The notes under the pieces: generated by a model
The model's database searches: none
The model's input: the letters and a program-made list of their open reading frames with translations, nothing else
What the model was told of the DNA's origin: nothing
NCBI GenBank assembly: GCA_965196985.1
Contig: CBDALO010000170.1
Span: 7,555-71,554, forward strand
Length of the DNA stretch: 64,000 bases
Reading direction: 5' to 3'
Source: 2-12-FULL-35-23 sp965196985
GTDB taxonomy: Bacteria; Pseudomonadota; Gammaproteobacteria; UBA12402
Translations under genes and position numbers: made by a program
Shown: in pieces, positions 59,109 to 64,000 of the stretch
Numbering within the stretch: position 1 is the first letter of the stretch
Layout of the letters: each line of letters opens with the position of its first letter

Positions 59109-59912
59109 ATGTCGAACGCTTTCCTGGTCATGGCCGCAGACGAGACGTCTCCGGTCATCGTCCACGTCCCACACTCCTCGCGGGTCATCCCGCAGGCAGT
59201 CCGTACTGATCTGCTCTGCGACGCCGCGGACCTGGCCGAAGAGCTGGACGAGGCGACGGACACGGCCACCGACGAGATCGCGATCACCGCACTCGCTCAC
59301 ACCCGCAGTCTCCCGACCGTGGTCATCAACCAGCTCTCCCGGCTCGTCGTCGACCCCGAACGATTCCCCGACGACAGCGAACCATCAGAGGAATACGGTC
59401 GCGGCGCGGTCTACACACGCACATGCTCCGGAAAGCCGCTGCGCCGAGAGCCGTACCCGCGCAGAACCGAGCTGCTCGACACCTACTTCCGTCCCTACGC
59501 CGCAGCTCTCACCGACGCGGTCACCGACAGACTGAACGCGTGCGGACGAGCAATCATCATCGACCTGCACTCGTACCCCGAGAAGCCCTCTGCATTCGAG
59601 GACCCCAACAGCCCACGGCCAGCACTGTGCATCGGCGCCGACCACCGTCACACTCCCGACTGGCTGATCGACGCCACCCGTGGCTCATTCGCGTCCCTCG
59701 GCGACATCCGCGAAAACACCCCCTACTCCGGTTGTTACGTCCCGCCCAAGCACTACGGCCACGACCCGCGCGTGTCGTCGGTGATGATCGAACTTCGCCG
59801 CGACACCTACCTGACCGACCCACACACGCCCGACCATCCGAGCGTGGCAGCGCTGGGCAAAAGTCTCGCCACCCTCATCGACACCGCGACCGATCGACCC
59901 GCTGATGTGTAA
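59109..59912 (+). CDS. N-formylglutamate amidohydrolase-like protein
   Basis: 267 aa from ATG 59109 (GAGGGGGAA upstream). The FGase family motifs are in place: VIVHVPHSSRVIP near residues 16-28, INQLSRLVVDPERF near 75-88, GRGAVYTRT, RAIIIDLHSYP near 150-160, and NTPYSGCYVPPKHYG near 198-212. FGases hydrolyse N-formyl or related amino-acid amides; in other systems relatives cleave peptide-like modifications. A metabolic gene is odd among small plasmid genes and might process a peptide or wall fragment. It overlaps the next gene by eight bases. Confidence 0.8.
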   Translation: MSNAFLVMAADETSPVIVHVPHSSRVIPQAVRTDLLCDAADLAEELDEATDTATDEIAITALAHTRSLPTVVINQLSRLVVDPERFPDDSEPSEEYGRGAVYTRTCSGKPLRREPYPRRTELLDTYFRPYAAALTDAVTDRLNACGRAIIIDLHSYPEKPSAFEDPNSPRPALCIGADHRHTPDWLIDATRGSFASLGDIRENTPYSGCYVPPKHYGHDPRVSSVMIELRRDTYLTDPHTPDHPSVAALGKSLATLIDTATDRPADV

Positions 59913-61068
59913 ACCCAAGCCCGGCCCCCGCTGCACCCCGCACATGCGCGATCGCCTCGACAAATCCACCGCCCGCATCGAGCAAGCACGGCAGCGGCTC
60001 AGCGAGCGCCCCACCCACGCGCGCCTGCAACGCCGCCTCGCTGCTGCAGAAGCCGACCACGCCGAAACCCTCAAGCTCTACGACTCCACCCCCGGTGGAC
60101 AGGACGATCTGCGCGCCCAGATCGACGCCGAACTCGACCCTGAACGCCGCGCCAGCTTGACCCGCCGCCTGGCCGAGGGAACCGCGTTGCGGGCCGAACA
60201 AACCGAAGCCTTACGCCGAGCCAACGAGAGCACGGACAATGACCACGAGCGAGGAGAGACCGATGTCCGAGGAACCGATGACACAGGAACACCGCGAGAA
60301 GTTCTGGCGCAAGTACGGGTGGAGCCCGGAACTGCCCGAGAAGCAGCGGAAAGCGATCGAAGCGCGGTACCCGGACTCGGCGATCGAGGAAGCCGAGACC
60401 TTCGGCTTCTGATCAACGGCGCACCCGTTCTCCCCGTCGCCGAGCACGCGCTACCGGCAGACGAAAGAGCCGGCTTCGCGGCGCGAGGATTATCAGCTCC
60501 CACGCTCTACGAACTGGACCCCGCCGATGCCGGGATCTACCGCGAACAGATGCTCGAACTGACCCGCAAGAACCCCTATGCCGCATCGGTGCACGTCTAC
60601 GACGAGGACGAATACCGCCAGATGCAGCTACTGGTCACCGACGACGGGAAAGCGGGCATCGCACTCAAAGGCGACGAAGTGGTCTCGGTCTTCGCTCACA
60701 AAGACGGAGCCCACACCGACGTCGCACAATCGATGCTCCGACAAGGCACCGCACTGGGCGGGCGACGACTCGACTGCTTCGACACCGTACTGCCGGACCT
60801 CTACGCAGACGCCGGATTCGTTCCCGTGGCGCGGCTGGCCTGGAACGACGACTACGCACCCGACGGCTGGGACTACGACCGCTTCGCCAGATTCAACGGC
60901 GGCCGACCCGACGTCGTTTTCATGGCGTACGACCCCGATCAGGTGGGCGGGACATACGAGCGCGGATCTGGCGGGCACGTCGACGACTACGACATCGGCA
61001 CCGCGCGAGCACAGAACTACCGAGCCGAGAAGTCAACGGCACCAAAACCTAGGGGGACCGACCAATGA
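59905..61068 (+). CDS. Fused-looking protein: helical N-terminus and GNAT-like C-terminal domain
   Basis: 387 aa as one open frame. Residues 15-110 form a basic coiled coil (RIEQARQRLSERPTHARLQR). The last 220 residues (LLINGAPVLPVAEHALPADE ... ASVHVYDEDEYRQMQLLV, GIALKGDEVVSVFAHKDG, LGGRRLDCFDTVLPDLYADA) resemble a GNAT-like acetyltransferase fold without a clear acetyl-CoA loop. Residues 120-168 in this frame are low-complexity (RGTDDTGTPREVLAQ); the +1 frame over the same bases holds a good 49-aa gene (60263-60412). Either this is two genes with a nested one, or a true fusion. It overlaps the membrane gene at 61065 by ATGA. Confidence 0.5.
   Translation: MCKPKPGPRCTPHMRDRLDKSTARIEQARQRLSERPTHARLQRRLAAAEADHAETLKLYDSTPGGQDDLRAQIDAELDPERRASLTRRLAEGTALRAEQTEALRRANESTDNDHERGETDVRGTDDTGTPREVLAQVRVEPGTAREAAESDRSAVPGLGDRGSRDLRLLINGAPVLPVAEHALPADERAGFAARGLSAPTLYELDPADAGIYREQMLELTRKNPYAASVHVYDEDEYRQMQLLVTDDGKAGIALKGDEVVSVFAHKDGAHTDVAQSMLRQGTALGGRRLDCFDTVLPDLYADAGFVPVARLAWNDDYAPDGWDYDRFARFNGGRPDVVFMAYDPDQVGGTYERGSGGHVDDYDIGTARAQNYRAEKSTAPKPRGTDQ
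60263..60412 (+). CDS. Nested 49-aa small gene in another frame
   Basis: ATG 60263, six bases after GAGGAG. Reads MSEEPMTQEHREKFWRKYGW, then SPELPEKQRKAIEARYPDSA and ends in EETFGF-type acidic residues. Codon third positions are G/C in nearly all codons, better than in the long frame over the same bases. It would separate the coiled-coil and GNAT-like parts. Confidence 0.5.
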   Translation: MSEEPMTQEHREKFWRKYGWSPELPEKQRKAIEARYPDSAIEEAETFGF

Positions 61069-61649
61069 ACGACGGCATCAGCACTCTGGCCAATGACACG
61101 AGCACCGTGGTCAACGAGCATCTGTCGGAATGGACCGCATCGGACTGGATCGGCGAAATCGCCGTCCTCGCCGTCGGAGGGGTCGTCGGAGCTGTCGCGA
61201 TCTTCGCGTTTCGCCTCATGCTGTGGGAGCGCAGCGACGGAGAGGCCGCCCCGCGACCGTGGTTCGCTGGAGCGATCACCATGTGGTTGTTGTCGACCTG
61301 GCTGCTGATCGACACCATCGGAGACCTTGCTCGCCACAGCCCGAGTCGAATCTTCGCTGCATGGTTCACTTTTGTCGCGCCGATCCTGATCATCGCCCTC
61401 TTCGTCTTCGCATCCAGGCGTGTCGACCACCTCAGAGACCAGGTCGGCTACGCCCCGAGCCGATTCATGCTCGTCTGGGCGGTCCCTTCCGTGGTGGTGT
61501 TCCTCATCGGTGTGGTCACACACTTCAACGAGATCACCCACCGAGGCGAATGGAAGAGCCCTCTGCTGCAGATGATTTGGCTCGGCGGACTTTTCATCCT
61601 CGCGGTGGCTGCCCTACTGAAGGTCCGTGAAGTCAGAGCCTCGCGGTAG
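61065..61649 (+). CDS. Membrane protein with five or six helices, unknown
   Basis: 194 aa. ATG 61065 overlaps the stop of the previous gene. Hydrophobic segments lie at about 29-50 (IAVLAVGGVVGAVAIFAF), 68-85 (WFAGAITMWLLSTWLLI), 95-117 (AAWFTFVAPILIIALFVF), 135-152 (FMLVWAVPSVVVFLIGVV) and 168-187 (QMIWLGGLFILAVAALL). Last gene of the rightward operon. It could act in entry exclusion or envelope modification; no named family recognised. Confidence 0.7.
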   Translation: MNDGISTLANDTSTVVNEHLSEWTASDWIGEIAVLAVGGVVGAVAIFAFRLMLWERSDGEAAPRPWFAGAITMWLLSTWLLIDTIGDLARHSPSRIFAAWFTFVAPILIIALFVFASRRVDHLRDQVGYAPSRFMLVWAVPSVVVFLIGVVTHFNEITHRGEWKSPLLQMIWLGGLFILAVAALLKVREVRASR

Positions 61650-61690
61650 CCGACTCGGCAGCGTTGATTCAAGTGGCTCCGGTGCGCGAT

Positions 61691-61719
61691 TTGCAGATTG
61701 CATTGTCACGTTGTGCGGT
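61691..61719 (+). promoter_or_regulatory. Operator-promoter in the convergent gap
   Basis: TTGCAG (61691-61696), 17 bases with CATTGTCACGTTG (61701-61713), TGCGGT (61714-61719). Layout as in the other copies, but no clear gene follows on the plus strand; transcription would run antisense into the gene ending at 61860. Confidence 0.5.
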
Positions 61720-61837
61720 TGTTGTGTGTCGTCCACCGTGTAACTCCTGATGAAGTCAGGTGTTAGAACGACCCGTGAAACTCAAGATCCCGGAGCGGGG
61801 CCGTTGCACTATTAGGGCCTTTGAACAGCGAAGATGG

Positions 61838-61846
61838 CACGTCCCC
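61838..61846 (+). repeat. CACGTCCCC repeat, copy 4
   Basis: Context AGCGAAGATGGCACGTCCCC, close to the stop of the membrane-protein gene at 61860. Confidence 0.35.
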
Positions 61847-61859
61847 GGTGGGTAAGTCC

Positions 61860-62540
61860 CTAGACGGGGCAGGACGGGGAACGCGCCGGCCAATTTTCCT
61901 GCGGAAGATCCTCAACTCGAAGACGGGCGGAGGTGTTGGGGTCCGTTTCCAGTACGGTCACCCGGAAAAAGCGGTTACCAGCATCATTCGCTGCGATGAC
62001 AGCTCGTTCACCCACATCGAGATAGCCCGACGTGCAAGACATCGCGTCCGTCGTGATCGTGAGCGAGACGTATGACGAGTAGGTGTATCGGTTGGCCAGA
62101 AGGAGTGCGCCGTCGAAGAATTCGGCGGATCGGGACTCGTCGATGACTTGCTCTTGCATGGGGAGCGGAGGCCCTGCCGGTGTTGGCACAGTCGACGCCG
62201 GTGTTGTGGTCAGCGGCGTCGTGGTTGTCGTGGTCGGCCGCTCGCTCGTCGTCGCGCTGAACGCGGTTGGCTCATCTGAGTCACTGGGATCGTTTATCAA
62301 GCCGACGTACACAGCGACGACAACAAAGATGGTGGCCACGGTGACGCTGGGCCACCTGATCAGGGCTCGGCGCTTGGAGATTGCCACCCAGACGAGAGCG
62401 CCCGCCAGGAGCAGAAGAAGTAAGACGAAATAGCCGACGCCCGTGGATGCCGTCATTGTTGCCAGAGCAATTGAGATTGCGACCCACGCTGCTACAGACG
62501 TGCCTACGACTGCGATGTGTTCGCCGGACCACTCGTTCAT
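61860..62540 (-). CDS. Membrane protein with external Cys domain
   Basis: 226 aa. ATG 62540 overlaps the stop of the AlpA-like gene (ATGA). Three hydrophobic segments (IAVVGTSVAAWVAISIAL, VGYFVLLLLLLAGALVWV, WPSVTVATIFVVVAVYVGL) at about 9-88, a Thr/Pro linker (TTTTTTPLTTTP), and an external domain with YTYSSYVSLTITTDAMSCTS and a final CPV. The same regulator-plus-membrane arrangement is not seen at the other AlpA copy. Function unknown; an extracytoplasmic sensor or exclusion protein is possible. Confidence 0.65.
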   Translation of the reverse strand: MNEWSGEHIAVVGTSVAAWVAISIALATMTASTGVGYFVLLLLLLAGALVWVAISKRRALIRWPSVTVATIFVVVAVYVGLINDPSDSDEPTAFSATTSERPTTTTTTPLTTTPASTVPTPAGPPLPMQEQVIDESRSAEFFDGALLLANRYTYSSYVSLTITTDAMSCTSGYLDVGERAVIAANDAGNRFFRVTVLETDPNTSARLRVEDLPQENWPARSPSCPV

Positions 62541-62794
62541 TCGGTGTCGGTGTCTTTCGGGCGTCGACGAGTTTTACGCAGATCGGTGCGCGCGCCGCGA
62601 CCTGGCCGGTTCTCGGCCCACTTTTCGATTTCGGTGCGCTTCCACAACGGTGTGTTGCCGATCTTCTCCACGGGTTTCGGTGCGTGGCCACGGGCGACGT
62701 AGGAGTGGAACGTCATGGGTTTGATTTCGTCGCCGGTGAGTTCTTTGAGTAGGTCAACGGACTGTTGGGCAGTGAGGCGGTTCGGGTTTGCCAT
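62537..62794 (-). CDS. AlpA/excisionase-like HTH regulator, second copy
   Basis: 85 aa from ATG 62794 (AAAGG seven bases upstream; longer frames to 62929 lack one). Same fold and motifs as the protein at 56141: LTAQQSVDLLKELTGDEIKP, MTFHSYVARGHAPKPVEK, GNTPLWKRTEIEKWAENRPG and a basic tail GARTDLRKTRRR. It is coupled to the membrane-protein gene downstream. Proteins of this kind probably bind the shared palindrome sites. Confidence 0.7.
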   Translation of the reverse strand: MANPNRLTAQQSVDLLKELTGDEIKPMTFHSYVARGHAPKPVEKIGNTPLWKRTEIEKWAENRPGRGARTDLRKTRRRPKDTDTE

Positions 62795-62920
62795 GTTCTC
62801 GCCTTTCGGTTCTCGGGGGCACTGCCGTCGTCGGTGTGCCTGTTCTCTGATGTCAGAGACTTTACATACCTGCATTGCTTTGTAGAAACCTTTGGCGGGA
62901 TCGACCGGCAGCTTGCGAAG

Positions 62921-62950
62921 TTGCAACAATGCAAATGTCTATTGTAATGT
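62921..62950 (+). promoter_or_regulatory. Operator-promoter for the gene at 62987
   Basis: TTGCAA (62921-62926), an 18-base spacer with a degenerate palindrome (CAAATGTCTATTG), TAATGT (62945-62950). Start codon 37 bp on. Confidence 0.55.
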
Positions 62951-62986
62951 TGTGTTCGGAAGGTGCGTTACTGGAAAGGGAATCGA

Positions 62987-63580
62987 ATGTTGATGTTCTT
63001 CGCTCTCGCTGCACTCGCGGTACTCCTCGTCTGGAAGATCGGCGCACCGGTTGCCCGTTTCGGTGGCGCACTCATGGTGGTCAGCTCGTTGGTGTTCATC
63101 GTCGCCGGAGATCCGATCGGACCCCGGTTGGTCGTGCTCGTCGCCGGTGTCGCGCTCTGGCTGGCCGGTCACTTCCTTGCCGCGTACAAGGGGCGATGCT
63201 GGCGTTCGCGCCTGGCGGAGAGCCTCGTCGTCCGCACCCCGCTGCGGTACATCGACCCGGTCAATGGCCGGGAGTGCCGCCAGAATCGACGTGAGGCCCG
63301 CAACGAGGCCGTTGAGCCGGAACGCGAGCCCGGTGAGGAGGCGCGGCGACCTCGGGTCGACCACTTCGCCGAGTGGGAACGCGAACTGGACTCCGACGCC
63401 GCCCCCGCTCCGGTCCGGCCTCGACGCCCCGCAAACAGGCCCAGGGCACGCGCGCGATCTGCACGGCCCTCGCGCGGTGTGGTCTACGGCAAGCGCGCCG
63501 CCAAGCTCGCGGCCACTGTCGCCACCCGCACCGTCCCAGGTGCCCGCATCGCCCGCTCGGCGCTGCGGTTCCTGCGCTGA
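62987..63580 (+). CDS. Membrane-anchored basic protein
   Basis: About 197 aa from ATG 62987, seven bases after GGAAAGG. Three hydrophobic segments in the first 65 residues (LMFFALAALAVLLVWKIG, FGGALMVVSSLVFIVAGD, LVVLVAGVALWLAGHFLA), then a strongly Arg/Pro-rich cytoplasmic tail (PRRPANRPRARARSARPSRG) and a final basic helix. The tail could bind DNA or polyanions; no family recognised. Behind the last operator-promoter, it leads into the DUF3560 gene. Confidence 0.65.
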   Translation: MLMFFALAALAVLLVWKIGAPVARFGGALMVVSSLVFIVAGDPIGPRLVVLVAGVALWLAGHFLAAYKGRCWRSRLAESLVVRTPLRYIDPVNGRECRQNRREARNEAVEPEREPGEEARRPRVDHFAEWERELDSDAAPAPVRPRRPANRPRARARSARPSRGVVYGKRAAKLAATVATRTVPGARIARSALRFLR

Positions 63581-63628
63581 CTCCAGGGTCACCTCTGCCC
63601 AATCTCTGATCGAAAGGACGGACCGCGT

Positions 63629-64000
63629 ATGTCCGTATTGACCATCACCCACACTCCCGCAGACGGCACGCTGATCGACGGCACCGCGAAAGGCGACGGC
63701 ACCGGTGCCGTGTTGAAGGCCCAGCGTTGGCGTTGGTCCCGAAACATCGGCTTCTGGTACATCCCGCAGTCTCGCGACCGTGCACCCAAGCTCGCCCAGA
63801 TCCGCGCCACTGGCACCGCGCTGCGCGCTGCCGGGTTCACCGTCGAGCTCGACATCGACGCCAGCTACCGGACCACTTCGGAGGTCGAGGCCGACAAGAT
63901 TGCCCGTCAGGCCGACCGTGTCGCCGCCCTCGACGCCAAAGCCGATCGCAGAGCCGATGACGCCGAAACTGCATGGAACGCCGAGCGGGCCGCGCACCGG
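63629..64000 (+). CDS. DUF3560 domain protein, N-terminal part (runs off the window)
   Basis: 124 codons to the window edge, no stop yet. ATG 63629, with GAAAGG upstream. The domain reads VLTITHTPADGTLIDGTAKG, then RWRWSRNIGFWYIPQSRDRA and LRAAGFTVELDIDASYRTTS, the standard opening of DUF3560 proteins of actinobacterial plasmids and phages, whose C-termini often carry methyltransferase or primase-like domains. Function unknown. Continues to the right. Confidence 0.85.
   Translation, partial: MSVLTITHTPADGTLIDGTAKGDGTGAVLKAQRWRWSRNIGFWYIPQSRDRAPKLAQIRATGTALRAAGFTVELDIDASYRTTSEVEADKIARQADRVAALDAKADRRADDAETAWNAERAAHR

Noticed and set aside
61821..62075. 84-aa plus-strand gene behind the 61691 promoter
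   Set aside because: It is antisense to the 3' end of the membrane-protein gene, starts with TTG without a ribosome site and is Arg-rich.
1..64000. tRNA, rRNA or IS elements with DDE transposases
   Set aside because: No cloverleaf-like or rRNA-like sequence and no DDE transposase motifs were recognised; the only mobile elements seen use tyrosine recombinases.

Overview
The window looks like part of a large conjugative plasmid (or integrative conjugative element) of a mycolic-acid actinobacterium, most likely Rhodococcus or a close relative. The evidence is high-GC coding sequence with frequent GTG/TTG starts, two WhiB-type regulators, a MabA/FabG-like reductase, a cutinase-family secreted esterase, a Gram-positive type IV secretion module, a ParA plus ribbon-helix-helix-type partition pair with iterons, and DUF2637, DUF3560 and DUF6262 proteins. 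I see no rRNA, tRNA or CRISPR array.

Layout. (1) 1-3.3 kb: end of a PAPS-reductase-like gene, a lipoprotein, and the 3' part of a minus-strand operon (small protein, ADP-ribosyltransferase-like protein, zinc-binding protein, 139-aa protein). (2) 3.0-17.6 kb: the most striking part. One secreted HNH (DUF1524-type) nuclease gene, read leftward from 17553 to 2984, is cut into four exactly in-frame pieces of 91, 24, 51 and 97 codons by three Tn554-like elements. Each element sits in a different conserved motif and carries tyrosine recombinases; two also carry a DUF6262/TnpC gene and a complete HNH gene of the same family. (3) 17.6-20.6 kb: a large cutinase and a partner protein. (4) 20.7-25.9 kb: an AT-rich AbiGi-like gene, then an HTH protein, a protein with DNA-polymerase-B-like motifs, parA and its partner, and about 21 tandem 12-bp iterons. 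(5) 26-38 kb: accessory and control genes (DUF2637 membrane protein, BrnT-like toxin and RHH antitoxin with a perfect palindromic operator, frameshifted AlbA_2 protein, beta-solenoid-like repeat protein, putative replication initiator, two WhiB-type proteins, XRE regulator, MabA-like reductase). (6) 38.2-56 kb: conjugation. A leftward operon (47884 to 38253) encodes a small membrane protein, a TcpE/VirB3-like protein, a VirB4-like ATPase, a VirB6-like protein, a VirB8-like protein, a three-domain wall hydrolase (frameshifted) and lipoproteins. A rightward operon (49170 to 55940) encodes an FtsK/TcpA-like ATPase, a MinD-like ATPase and secreted proteins. The 1.3 kb between them is an oriT candidate. 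(7) 56-64 kb: small genes with an AlpA-like regulator at each side, an N-formylglutamate-amidohydrolase-like gene, a GNAT-like protein and the start of a DUF3560 gene. No relaxase was recognised.

Two shared control sequences tie the parts together. A box containing TTATCCACAGGTCACGTTGA is repeated exactly upstream of three operons (cutinase, both transfer operons), which places the cutinase in the transfer regulon. A second signal, a TTGCAA-type -35 with a CAACGTsACGTTG palindrome between it and a TAAGGT-type -10, recurs upstream of the split HNH gene and at several positions in 56-63 kb.
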